Shown in pieces: positions 9,481 to 18,525 of a stretch of 47,458 bases of DNA (position 1 is its first letter; each line of letters starts with the position of its first letter). Below the pieces are notes generated by a model. That model was not told the DNA's origin, did no database searches, and saw only the letters and a list, made by a program, of their open reading frames with translations. Origin of the DNA: Planctomycetota bacterium (GTDB taxonomy: Bacteria > Planctomycetota > UBA1135 > UBA2386); the NCBI GenBank assembly GCA_021776805.1, contig JAJFFD010000215.1:1-47458 (forward strand). Direction: 5' to 3'. The position numbers and the translations under genes are program-made.

Positions 9481-9484
<4 letters not shown>
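8744..9484 (+). CDS. Soluble sensor histidine kinase
   Basis: A 246-residue kinase with no membrane segment and no recognisable input domain. The H box AGFAHEIRNPLS puts the phosphorylated histidine at residue 27. It is followed by a coiled dimerisation region, the N box NLFRNALDAS, the G1 box VTDTGKGM, the F box YFSTKKAGTGLGLPTARRL and a normal HATPase end. The ATG at 8744 with AGGA just upstream is preferred. A GTG at 8660 would add 28 residues without a known domain and would overlap the divergent gene's start by 21 bases. The stop overlaps the next gene's start (GTGA), so kinase and regulator are almost certainly partners, as in NtrB/NtrC-type pairs. The missing sensor part suggests that a partner protein supplies the signal. 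Confidence 0.88.
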
Positions 9485-10833
<1,349 letters not shown>

Positions 10834-10835
10834 GT

Positions 10836-10855
10836 CTGGGAATTCGGGATTCCAG
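10836..10855 (+). terminator. Hairpin just after the sigma54 activator gene
   Basis: Three bases after the stop codon, CTGG-G-AAT and ATTCCAG form a 7-bp stem with one bulged G around a TCGGG loop. No T tract follows, so it is not a classical intrinsic terminator. It may stabilise the 3' end or assist another termination mechanism. Confidence 0.35.
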
Positions 10856-10952
10856 CTAGAGACAGCTCACTGGCCTGCGTAGTCAAGATTCCTCGAAGCG
10901 ACTCATCCAAGCACTGGCGTGATCCGAAGAGATGATCGAGGATGGTTAGCGC

Positions 10953-13904
10953 ATGATGAGACTCACAGCCTTGGTTCTCGCCACTCTCTGTGCCGGTCAG
11001 GTTTCCCTGCCGGCCCAAGATGAGCTGTACCGCTCCATGCTCGAGGCTGGTCTCGGGCATCTGAAGAGTGGCAAGCTGAACCGTGCCCGGCACGAGTTCG
11101 AAGAAGTCATCCTCGACTTTGAAGAGGCAGAGGAGGGCGATGAGCGGCCTGGCCTGGAAGTCCTGCGCGCCTGCAGGCAGGGCTTGCTGCGTATTCAGCT
11201 GACCACAGGCGAGTACGATCCTGTTCTTCAGGCCATCGATGCCCTCGACGAAGCCGAGCGCAAGGCGCCGGGATATGGGCTGCTTTGGGTCGTGGCGGCT
11301 CTGCGGCGTGGACGTCTTGCCGAAGCCAAGCAAGTTCTTGCCGAGTTGATCGACGCCGATTCGAGCCAGCTGGAGGCCATCTGTCGCATGGGCGAAGTCC
11401 TGCGGCAGACCGGCGAAGAGGCTGCGGCGAAGGCGCAGTTCAGCAAGCTGATCGATCAATCCAAGCGAACTTCCATTCGTCGGGCCGAAGATCTGGCCTG
11501 GGTTGCGCGCGCGCACATGAATCTGGGCAGCATGGCAGATTTGGAGCAAGCTTCAGCGCTCCTGGTGGAAGCCATGCGAGTTGAGCCGGATCTGCCCGCG
11601 CCACGCATCCTCTATGGCAAGTTGCGCTTCCAAGCCTACGGTGAGTGGGAGGGGCGCGAGAGCGGTGAGTCCGTGCTGCAAGAGGTGCTCAAGCGCAATG
11701 GCGAAGTGGAGGAGGCGCTGATCACTCTGTACCGGATTCGCAAGACCAACCACAAGTTGGATCCGAACAAGACCGAGTCCTACCTCCGTCGAGCCCTCGA
11801 TCTGAATTCAAACTCCGTTGCCGCGATGTTGGAGCGCGGTATCCAACTCATCGACGACCGCCGATTCGCTGCGGGGAGTCAGGTCTTGGACCAGGCCCTG
11901 GCCATCAATCCAAATGACAAGGCTGTCCTCGCCCAGCGTGCGGCTGCTGCCTACCTACAAGGCGAGGATGCGCAATCCCAGGCATTCCGAGAGTTGATCA
12001 AGGGCATCGATCCAGGCGACGTCCAGGCTGACATCGCCTTGGGCGACCGCTTGGTGCGTCTGTATCGCTTTGGCGACAGTATCTCCTACTTCCGTGCGGC
12101 CCTCCAAACGCAGCCGGAGAACCTCGACGCATTGCACGGATTGGCGCGGGCCTTGATCTACACCGGGCAGGGTGAGCAGGCTGCCGACGTGCTTGCGAAG
12201 GCCGAGGAGTTGCAGCCGGGCATTGTCAATCCATGGCGCTACAACGCCATGGCAGTCGAGGCTCTACTCGATGATGAGTACGAGATCATTGAGACGGATG
12301 GCTTCCTCTACAAGATCCACCGGGATCATCGCAAGGTTCTCGAGAGTTACCTGCTGCCGGTCTTGAGTGAGGCGCTCGAAACCCTGGGAAAGAAGTACGA
12401 GTATCGCCCGGACTATCCGGTGGTCATCGAAGTTCTGCACACCTGGGATGACTTCTCAGTGCGGACCATCGGCTTCCGTGGGTTTACGGCCCTCGGCGCC
12501 TGTTTCGGGCCGATGATCACTTTGGTTTCGCCGGCGGATGTGGACTTGCGCAAGCAGGACTTCATGTGGACAGCCACCGCATGGCATGAGTTCGCACACG
12601 TCCTGACTCTCGCGCTCAGTTCACATCGTGTTCCACGATGGCTGACCGAGGGCATCTCCGTGCACGAGGAAGGAGCTCGCAATCCCAGTTGGGAGCGGGG
12701 CATGGATCGGGAACTGCTGAGCATGCACCGCAATGGTGACATCCCGCCGATTCTGCTGCTCAATAGCCTCTTTCGCGGTCCGCGGATTCTCGAGGGCTAC
12801 TACCTGGGTGGGCAGATCGTTGACTACCTGAGTCGCGAGTATGGTTTCGCCAAAGTGGTGCAGATGCTGCGCTTCTATGCTGAAGATCTTTCAACGGAGG
12901 AGGCCTTTGAGCGTGCCTTCGGCATCAGCACCAGGGAATTCGACAGCGCCTTCCTGCGCTACGTTGAGGATGAGAAGCTGGCAAAACTCATCATGAAGCC
13001 GACATTCGGCGATCATGCCGTGAGCGAGTTGCTGACACGGGTCGCCGAGGATGCGGGCGACTTGCAGGCGCATGTCGATCTTGCCTGGGCCTTCCTCCAG
13101 CGCGGTGTGGAGGTCGATGCAGCCAGTCACTTGCGCGAAGTCTTGAGTCTGCAGCCAAATCACCCGGAGGGAAAGCTGGTGCATGCTGAGCTCTTCCGCA
13201 GGCGGGGAGCGGAATCAGACGCGATTGCGGCATACGAGGCTGGATTCGCTGCAGGCGCGGATGACTTCGACTCGCGAATCAATTACGGGAAGATCCTCGC
13301 CGCGAGCGGCGATGTGGACGCTGCCGCTCGGCAGTTTCAATCTGCGAAGCGATGCTGGCCCAACTGCACTGATCAAGAGGTCGCACCGTCGGTCCTTCTC
13401 GCGACTCTCTATGCAGGTGCCGGTCGCAGGACTGAGGCCATGATGGAACTCAAGACCTTCTGCAGCAGAACGGGTCGCGCCTTCCAGCCACGCCTCGAGC
13501 TGGCAGCTTTTGCCAATGCCGAAGGTGATCGTGGGCAGGAAGCCAAGCTTCTCGAAGAGGCCTTGGAGATCGACCCCTTCTCCCGGGACGTGCATCTCAG
13601 ATTGGCGGATGCCTACCTGGCTCAGAGCCGCAAGGCTGAGGCCCTTCGCGAGCTCGAGGTCACCCTGGCCATCAACCCGGGCATCGACCGAGCAAATCTA
13701 GGCAAGGCGGCAGGGGAAATCCCAGGGCCGGATGACGCCACCTATCTCAGTCAACAGGCGACGATCTGCCTGAGAGTGGCCAAGCTCATGCGTGAGCTCG
13801 ATCGGACCGAGAAGGCCATCGACTACCTGGAGCGAATCCTCAGCGAGTACGCGGAGACCTCGGCCGCGGACGAAGCCCGTAGCCTGCTCGAACGCTGGCG
13901 CTGA
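10953..13904 (+). CDS. Exported TPR-repeat protein with peptidase MA-like gluzincin domain
   Basis: A 983-residue protein. Residues 1-21 look like a signal peptide (MMRLTALVLATLCAGQVSLPAQ). Tandem TPR-like helical repeats fill about 25-430 and 690-970. Between them lies a zinc metalloprotease-like domain with HEFAH (His545, Glu546, His549) and a downstream WLTEGISVHEE in which Glu566 can be the third ligand. This matches the peptidase MA pattern of the gluzincins. The protein is likely periplasmic. Its substrate is unknown. The TPR arms on both sides could recruit partners or the substrate. The gene stands alone after a 119-base gap, and the next gene starts 72 bases later. The protease call rests on the short motif and spacing; activity is not shown. 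Confidence 0.82.
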   Translation: MMRLTALVLATLCAGQVSLPAQDELYRSMLEAGLGHLKSGKLNRARHEFEEVILDFEEAEEGDERPGLEVLRACRQGLLRIQLTTGEYDPVLQAIDALDEAERKAPGYGLLWVVAALRRGRLAEAKQVLAELIDADSSQLEAICRMGEVLRQTGEEAAAKAQFSKLIDQSKRTSIRRAEDLAWVARAHMNLGSMADLEQASALLVEAMRVEPDLPAPRILYGKLRFQAYGEWEGRESGESVLQEVLKRNGEVEEALITLYRIRKTNHKLDPNKTESYLRRALDLNSNSVAAMLERGIQLIDDRRFAAGSQVLDQALAINPNDKAVLAQRAAAAYLQGEDAQSQAFRELIKGIDPGDVQADIALGDRLVRLYRFGDSISYFRAALQTQPENLDALHGLARALIYTGQGEQAADVLAKAEELQPGIVNPWRYNAMAVEALLDDEYEIIETDGFLYKIHRDHRKVLESYLLPVLSEALETLGKKYEYRPDYPVVIEVLHTWDDFSVRTIGFRGFTALGACFGPMITLVSPADVDLRKQDFMWTATAWHEFAHVLTLALSSHRVPRWLTEGISVHEEGARNPSWERGMDRELLSMHRNGDIPPILLLNSLFRGPRILEGYYLGGQIVDYLSREYGFAKVVQMLRFYAEDLSTEEAFERAFGISTREFDSAFLRYVEDEKLAKLIMKPTFGDHAVSELLTRVAEDAGDLQAHVDLAWAFLQRGVEVDAASHLREVLSLQPNHPEGKLVHAELFRRRGAESDAIAAYEAGFAAGADDFDSRINYGKILAASGDVDAAARQFQSAKRCWPNCTDQEVAPSVLLATLYAGAGRRTEAMMELKTFCSRTGRAFQPRLELAAFANAEGDRGQEAKLLEEALEIDPFSRDVHLRLADAYLAQSRKAEALRELEVTLAINPGIDRANLGKAAGEIPGPDDATYLSQQATICLRVAKLMRELDRTEKAIDYLERILSEYAETSAADEARSLLERWR

Positions 13905-13975
13905 ACCAAGGGCCGCAAAGCTGCAGGAAAAGCGGGCTGGCGTCGGCTGCCGAGTGGGCTATCTTCAGGCGTCCC

Positions 13976-15169
13976 ATGCAGGCGCTCTTGCAGGAGACTT
14001 GGAACAGGATCGAGCCGGAATTGCGTGCGCGCACCGGTGCAGCGGTCTTCGATGCCTGGTTGGCAGAGCTGCGTCCCATGGCCATGGAGCGGGGCATCCT
14101 GCACCTGGAGGCCAAGAACCGTCTGGTATGTGAGCGCGTGAACCAAATGTTCGCGGGTCTCATTGCTGAGTGCATGAGCGCCGAGTTCGGAACGGCGATC
14201 TCGGTGGCTGTCGAACCGGTCCACGAGGGTCTGCTCGGCGAGCTCGAAGTGAGCCCGAGTCAGCCGATCGTCGACAATAGCAATCGCACGGCCTTTCTCG
14301 CGCTCAAGGCCCTCCTCGAGGCGCGCAGTCTGCCCTCGGCCCTCTTTCTGTTTCATGGGCAGCCGGGCTCAGGGAAGAGTTTTCTCCTGGACTGGTGGCT
14401 GGGTTTGCAGGGCAAGCGCTGCCGTCGATTCACTGCTCCCCAATTGAGCCGGGCCTATCAGGCCTGCTTCAAGGAGCACCGGGTGGCTGAGTTTCGCAAG
14501 GAGCTCTGCTCGGAGCGCCCTCTGATGATCGACGAGGTGCACAGGCTATCGGGTCAACCGCGCATCCAGGAGGAGTTCGCGAACGTCCTCGAGGAGCGAG
14601 CCAAGCTCGAGGTCCCGACCCTCATGGGATCTCGTTGGCATCCTCGTGAGATCTGGCGAATCGGTGATCGACTCCGTACCTGGCTCGGCTCCGGGATGGT
14701 TACCCAGATCGCGTTGCCCGGTCCGGAAGCACGTCTGCGCTACCTACGTGCTCTCGAGGGTCCGCCATCGCGCAACGGTCGCGCCTCGCTCATCGAAAAC
14801 CTTGCCCGCGAGGTGAAGGGCTCCTATCCCGAGCTAAGGCGCGCATGGGCCATGCAGAGACATGGTCGGGGATCCCGCTATTGGCAGCTCATCGATCCAC
14901 GTTCGACCTACGATCGATCCGCGAATCGCGTGGCGGATGCTCTCGGCGTGAGCGTCGAGGACATGGTCGGGCCGAGCCAATGTCGTCGCACGAGCAGTGC
15001 GCGCAAGATTCTCGCCTGGGTCTGCGTTCAGCAGGGCCTGAGCAGGGCTGAAGTCGGACGATTCCTCGGCGGCCGCACCCGAGCAGCGATCAGCTACGGA
15101 ATCAAAACCCTCAACCTGCGTTTGGAGGGAGAGCCTGAGCTGCGTCGACAGGTCGAGAGTCTGCTGTGA
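13976..15169 (+). CDS. Divergent DnaA-like AAA+ protein
   Basis: 397 residues with the DnaA domain order. Domain I-like N-terminus (about 1-85: W at 9, FDAWLAELRP, GILHLEAKNRLV), a short linker, an AAA+ core (about 98-260; Walker A GQPGSGKS at 128-135, Walker B PLMIDEVH at 182-189) and a C-terminal domain IV-like helix-turn-helix (about 315-397). Several key residues differ from DnaA. In box VII, DRLRTWL replaces the DRLxSRF pattern, so the arginine finger position is Trp236. The sensor II stretch GSYPELRR lacks the usual NVRE Arg. The DNA-reading signature GGRDHS/TTV is GGRTRAAIS (365-373). ATP binding is likely; normal DnaA-box recognition is doubtful. It may be a paralogue or an initiator reading another sequence. 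It overlaps tmk by 4 bases. No dnaN, gyrB or AT-rich origin adjoins. Confidence 0.78.
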   Translation: MQALLQETWNRIEPELRARTGAAVFDAWLAELRPMAMERGILHLEAKNRLVCERVNQMFAGLIAECMSAEFGTAISVAVEPVHEGLLGELEVSPSQPIVDNSNRTAFLALKALLEARSLPSALFLFHGQPGSGKSFLLDWWLGLQGKRCRRFTAPQLSRAYQACFKEHRVAEFRKELCSERPLMIDEVHRLSGQPRIQEEFANVLEERAKLEVPTLMGSRWHPREIWRIGDRLRTWLGSGMVTQIALPGPEARLRYLRALEGPPSRNGRASLIENLAREVKGSYPELRRAWAMQRHGRGSRYWQLIDPRSTYDRSANRVADALGVSVEDMVGPSQCRRTSSARKILAWVCVQQGLSRAEVGRFLGGRTRAAISYGIKTLNLRLEGEPELRRQVESLL

Positions 15170-15849
15170 GCTTCTATCTGGCCATCGACGGTCCGGATGC
15201 ATGTGGCAAGTCAACGCGCGCGCGAGAATTGGTTGCGGCCCTCAAAGAACAGGGTGAGTCGGTATGCCACCTTCGGGAGCCTGGTTCTACCGCCCTTGGA
15301 GAACACCTGCGCAAGCTCTTGCTGGACCCCGATACTGGTGACTTGCACCCATTGAGCGAAGCTCTGCTCTTTACCGCGGCGCGGCAGGAGATGCTCCGTG
15401 CGGAGGTCGAGCCTGCGCTTCAAGCCGGGAAGGTCGTGGTAGTCGAGCGCTGCTTTCTCTCAACCTTGATCTATCAGGGCCACGCCCGACCGGAGATGGA
15501 GGGCGAGGCCTTGCTGTCAGTTTTGCGCGAGCTCAGCCAGAGAGTGCACGCAAGCTGTCGCCCGGACCTGGTCTTTGTTCTGAATCTGAGCTTTGAAAGC
15601 AGTGCTCTGCGCCTTCAGGCCGACCAGCGTCAGGATCGTATCGAGGGGCAGGGTGAGGATTATCTCCGGCGGGTGCATACCGGTTTTGCTCGGATCGCCG
15701 AGCTCGAACCCTGGCTGGCGGGATTTCTCGGCGGTTTGGAGGCTCTGGATGCGGAGCGAGACGAGGAGGAATTGGCGCAAGACCTGCTGAGGATTAGTTT
15801 GGCGGGGATGCGTGCCGGCGGGAGAAAGGATGCTCATCGCCCAGGGTGA
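15166..15849 (+). CDS. tmk: Thymidylate kinase
   Basis: Phosphorylates dTMP to dTDP in dTTP synthesis. 227 residues, slightly longer than usual because of a charged C-terminal tail. P-loop GPDACGKST at 9-17, the REPGSTALGE motif (normally REPGGT), and VERCFLSTLIYQG, the counterpart of the DR(Y/F)xxSxxxYQG substrate motif with Arg kept. The lid region is near residues 145-155. It starts with GTG in a GTGA overlap with the DnaA-like gene and overlaps the delta' gene by 20 bases, so the three replication genes are likely cotranslated. tmk next to holB is a common bacterial arrangement. Confidence 0.92.
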   Translation: MSFYLAIDGPDACGKSTRARELVAALKEQGESVCHLREPGSTALGEHLRKLLLDPDTGDLHPLSEALLFTAARQEMLRAEVEPALQAGKVVVVERCFLSTLIYQGHARPEMEGEALLSVLRELSQRVHASCRPDLVFVLNLSFESSALRLQADQRQDRIEGQGEDYLRRVHTGFARIAELEPWLAGFLGGLEALDAERDEEELAQDLLRISLAGMRAGGRKDAHRPG

Positions 15850-16783
15850 GGACTACGCAGGCCGACTGAAGAAGGCGCTGAGTCTGCAGATGCATCACGC
15901 GCTGCTGATCAGTGGCGGGCGCGGCATGGGCAAGAGCACGGCGGCCCGAGCCTTGGCCAGCGCCTTGCTCTGCGGAGAGGCGGCTGCCGCGGGAGCCTGT
16001 GGCCAGCAGGTCGCCGCGGGTCAGCACCCGGACCTGCATCTTCTGGAGCTGCCGGAGGACAAGGTAGACATTCCCATCGAGGCGGTGCGTGGGCTGCAGC
16101 ACTCCCTGGCCCTCAAGCCCGTCGCCGGTCGTGCGCGGGTGGCCATCATTGACCCGGCGGATCGGCTGAACGAGCAGGGCCAGAACGCCTTGCTCAAGAC
16201 TTTGGAAGAGCCAGGCCCTGCGACCTTCCTCATCTTGGTGACCAGCCGACCGGAGAGCTTGCTCGAGACGGTCCGCTCCCGGGTCGATCGGCTGGGCCTG
16301 CGGCCCATGCCTCGGGAAAAAATACTCGAATCCCTGGCCCAGCAGGCCCTTCTCGAGCCCGAATCCTTGGATTGGGCAGCCTCAACGGCGGCCGGTTCTC
16401 TGGGTCGTGCCCAGTCCCTGGCTAGCGAGCGAGCCCAGGAGCTGGACCAGGAAATAGCCCGGTTTCTGGGGGCTCCGGCCCAGGGAAGTGATCTGGCAGG
16501 AGCCCTCCTGGCCGGTGTCAAAGGGCGTCGTGAGAGTGAGGAGAGGCTCGATTTGGTCCTCTTTCTGCTGCGATCCCGCCTCAGGGAGCAATTGCAAGTT
16601 GCCCTTGCCAACGGGGATAGGGATCCATACCTTGAAATGTGGAAAGACCGATGGGGCCTCGCCTTGGAGCAGGTGCTGCAAGCTGAGGATGACCTAGCCC
16701 TCAAGATCGGTGCTGCCCAGGTCCTTGCTGACCTCTTCCGCAAGCTTGGTAGCAACCTGTCAAGTAGTGGCCCAGTCGGTTGA
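15830..16783 (+). CDS. holB: DNA polymerase III delta' subunit (clamp loader)
   Basis: Clamp-loader ATPase-fold subunit that helps load the sliding clamp. About 317 residues from the ATG at 15830, which has GGGAG six bases upstream. A GTG at 15812 would add six residues and is less likely. Walker A-like GGRGMGKST is near residues 30-38. RARVAIIDPADRLNEQGQNALLKTLEEP is replaced here by its core: IIDPADRLNEQGQNALLKTL is the family signature. It is followed by sensor 1 ILVTSRPESLLETVRSR. The zinc module usual in delta' (four Cys) is reduced to two Cys (CGEAAAAGAC, then GQQ). It ends the replication cluster and is followed by a structured 177-base gap. Confidence 0.85.
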   Translation: MLIAQGEDYAGRLKKALSLQMHHALLISGGRGMGKSTAARALASALLCGEAAAAGACGQQVAAGQHPDLHLLELPEDKVDIPIEAVRGLQHSLALKPVAGRARVAIIDPADRLNEQGQNALLKTLEEPGPATFLILVTSRPESLLETVRSRVDRLGLRPMPREKILESLAQQALLEPESLDWAASTAAGSLGRAQSLASERAQELDQEIARFLGAPAQGSDLAGALLAGVKGRRESEERLDLVLFLLRSRLREQLQVALANGDRDPYLEMWKDRWGLALEQVLQAEDDLALKIGAAQVLADLFRKLGSNLSSSGPVG

Positions 16784-16809
16784 TCCCGATGGCTGTGCGC
16801 CGCGGTTGT

Positions 16810-16858
16810 CCCGGTCAGGGGGAGCTGAGGGGCTCGTTCATCGTTGCCAGGGACCGGG
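16810..16858 (+). other. Nested inverted repeat, first structured element of the 16784-16960 gap
   Basis: CCCGGTC (16810-16816) pairs perfectly with GACCGGG (16852-16858). Inside is a smaller hairpin, GAGC (16822-16825) with GCTC (16832-16835). The element begins 27 bases after the holB stop. It is not followed by a T tract. It could be a 3'-end structure of the replication transcript or part of a larger RNA element with the repeat at 16892-16952. Confidence 0.4.
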
Positions 16859-16891
16859 CCTCCTGCCTCTGAGGTCGCCTAGTCAAGGGCG

Positions 16892-16952
16892 GTTCAACAT
16901 TGGTCGATAGATCTCTCGGATAGAGTTCGGACGCGAGTCCGAATCGTTGAAC
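16892..16952 (+). other. Candidate three-way-junction RNA element upstream of the Minf_1886-like gene
   Basis: An outer 7-bp stem is formed by GTTCAAC (16892-16898) and GTTGAAC (16946-16952). It encloses two hairpins. One is CTCT (16913-16916) with AGAG (16922-16925). The other is a perfect 7-bp stem, TTCGGAC (16926-16932) with GTCCGAA (16937-16943), closed by GCGA, a GNRA-type tetraloop. The element ends 8 bases before the ATG at 16961, which has no evident ribosome-binding site. This geometry is what a cis-acting leader or small structured RNA would show. It resembles no riboswitch class I recognise and is not a tRNA. The DNA hairpin could also be an operator. Confidence 0.45.
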
Positions 16953-16960
16953 TACCAAGC

Positions 16961-17383
16961 ATGGCTGCGATGACTGGCGACAGCGTTGAAGATCGGATCC
17001 TGCAAGTGAGACGTCGGGATCGGCGTTTTGCACGCAATGCCTATGAGTTCGTCCTCGATGCCCTCGACCGCACCATGGTCGAGCTGGGTCGCGATAGCCA
17101 GGTCGGCGCTAGTCGGCACGTTGGGGGGCGCGAGCTTCTCGAAGGAATTCGTGAGATGGCCGCGGATCAGTTCGGCCCCATGGCTTCCTTGGTCTTTCGC
17201 CGTTGGGGCATCCGTGGCACCTCCGACTTCGGGGAGATCGTATTCAACCTGGTTGATGCCGGCTTACTCAGCCGAAGGGCAGAGGATTCGCGCTTCGATT
17301 TTGTTGATGCCTTCGACTTCGATGAGACCTTTGGTCAGCTCTATCAAGAGCGGCTGTCTTCGATCAGCGAAGGAACTCGCTGA
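16961..17383 (+). CDS. Minf_1886-like conserved protein of unknown function
   Basis: A 140-residue soluble protein without signal peptide. It resembles the Minf_1886/TIGR04138 family, which I recall as restricted to Verrucomicrobia and Planctomycetes: an N-terminal DxILQVRRRDRRFARNAYEF stretch, then GGRELLEGIREMAADQFGPM, a RRWGIRGTSDFGEIVFNLVD core and an acidic end (FDFVDAFDFDETF). Its function is unknown. The ATG at 16961 is chosen; another ATG three codons on (16970) is possible. A structured sequence precedes it and the AI-2E-type gene follows after 20 bases. The family assignment is from memory of its conserved central motif. It is the strongest taxonomic clue in the window. Confidence 0.75.
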   Translation: MAAMTGDSVEDRILQVRRRDRRFARNAYEFVLDALDRTMVELGRDSQVGASRHVGGRELLEGIREMAADQFGPMASLVFRRWGIRGTSDFGEIVFNLVDAGLLSRRAEDSRFDFVDAFDFDETFGQLYQERLSSISEGTR

Positions 17384-17403
17384 GCGCAGCCGGCGAGGGT
17401 CCT

Positions 17404-18504
17404 GTGAGCGCTGATCCGCCAAACGGTCCCAGCACGAAGTCCCCTCTCTGGGTTTCCTGGGCGACTTTTGTCCTGGCGATTTCCAGCATCGTTCTGGTGA
17501 TCTACCTGACCAGGGACATCTTTGCGCCGCTCTTGGCAGCCGTGGCCTTGGCCTACATCTTCGAGCCCTTGGTGCAGCGACTGGTCCGGCGCGGCCAGCC
17601 ACGGGCACGAGCGGCGACCCTTGTCTTCTGTGCTGTCAGCGCGATTCTGTTTGGGCTCCTTGCAGTGCTCATTCTGCAGGGCGTCGCGTTAGTGCGTTCG
17701 CTTTCCCTGGAAACGGACAGCGACATGGTGCTCGAGGGATTCAATCAGAGCATCGCCTGGATCAAGGAGCGCAGCAGGTCCCTGCCCTGGGGCATAGGCG
17801 ACCAGGTTACTGGCCTCCTGGATTCGGAGAACATCCAGGCGGTGGTTGCGGGCATCCCGAAGATTCTCCTGCAGATCCTGTCCGGCGTGATCACCTCGGT
17901 GACCAATCTGAGCATGATCGTGCTCTTGCCCATCTACCTGTTCTTCATCATGTGTGACTTGGACAAGTTCTGGGCATGGATCCTCGCACACCTCCCGGCC
18001 AGAAACCGGGAGCGCAGCCTCAGAGTGCTCGGCGACATTCACCAGGGAATGTCGGCATTCCTGCGTGGCCGCATGATCATCGCCCTCTTGAAGGGCCTCT
18101 TCATTGCCATTGGGCTCTTCGTTTGCGGAACCGAGGTGGCGCTCCTGATCGGTCTCGGATCAGGCTTTCTTTCGATTCTGCCGTTCATTGGCGCCTTCCT
18201 GGGATACGTGATCGCGATGGCGGTCACGCTCTCGCAGGACTTCACGCCCTACGCAGCCATTTTCGTAAGCTCCGTCTACCTCGCGGCTGAGGCCGTGGAG
18301 GGTTTTGCTCTTACCCCCTGGGTGATGAAGGAGGGAATCGGCCTGCATCCCCTGCTGGTCCTCTTCTCGGTGATCTTCTGGGGTTCGATCTTGGGCCTCT
18401 TCGGCGCGCTGCTGGCCATCCCCCTGACCTTGGTGATTGCGATTCTTATGCGAGAGTACGTGCTACCCTCGGTCAATCGGTTGGCGACACGCGAAGTCAC
18501 CTGA
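17404..18504 (+). CDS. AI-2E/PerM-family membrane transporter
   Basis: A 366-residue polytopic inner-membrane protein of the UPF0118/AI-2E exporter family. Hydrophobic segments lie near residues 15-60 (two), 70-95, 160-185, 210-260 (two), 265-285 and 305-350. The family features are a soluble central segment (about 95-160), LPIYLFFIMCDLDKFWAWI, the FLRGRMIIALLKGLF turn, and the C-terminal HPLLVLFSVIFWGSILGLFG stretch followed by IPL. Members have been linked to autoinducer-2 export or Na+/H+ exchange; the substrate cannot be told from sequence. The start is a GTG at 17404, 20 bases after the preceding gene. It ends convergently with an S41 peptidase gene. Confidence 0.9.
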   Translation: MSADPPNGPSTKSPLWVSWATFVLAISSIVLVIYLTRDIFAPLLAAVALAYIFEPLVQRLVRRGQPRARAATLVFCAVSAILFGLLAVLILQGVALVRSLSLETDSDMVLEGFNQSIAWIKERSRSLPWGIGDQVTGLLDSENIQAVVAGIPKILLQILSGVITSVTNLSMIVLLPIYLFFIMCDLDKFWAWILAHLPARNRERSLRVLGDIHQGMSAFLRGRMIIALLKGLFIAIGLFVCGTEVALLIGLGSGFLSILPFIGAFLGYVIAMAVTLSQDFTPYAAIFVSSVYLAAEAVEGFALTPWVMKEGIGLHPLLVLFSVIFWGSILGLFGALLAIPLTLVIAILMREYVLPSVNRLATREVT

Positions 18505-18525
18505 GCGAAGGGGGGGGCTGCTCAG
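18501..18525. terminator. Bidirectional hairpin spanning two convergent stop codons
   Basis: CTGAGC (18501-18506) and GCTCAG (18520-18525) form a perfect 6-bp stem around a 13-base loop that contains eight consecutive G. The plus-strand stop (TGA 18502-18504) and the minus-strand stop (18522-18524) both lie in the stem. No T tract is present. It may limit read-through between the convergent genes, but it is not a classical terminator. Confidence 0.3.

Noticed and set aside
10914..10929. Sigma54 promoter before the TPR-protease gene
   Set aside because: CTGGCGTGATCCGAAG has a -24-like GG, but the -12 GC dinucleotide is missing at the required spacing.
13905..13975. Possible replication origin next to the DnaA-like gene
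   Set aside because: The 71-base gap is GC-rich, with no TTATCCACA-like boxes and no AT-rich unwinding region; dnaN and gyrB are absent.
16892..16952. tRNA gene
   Set aside because: The outer and inner stems do not give a D arm, anticodon arm and T arm in either orientation, and the length is too short.
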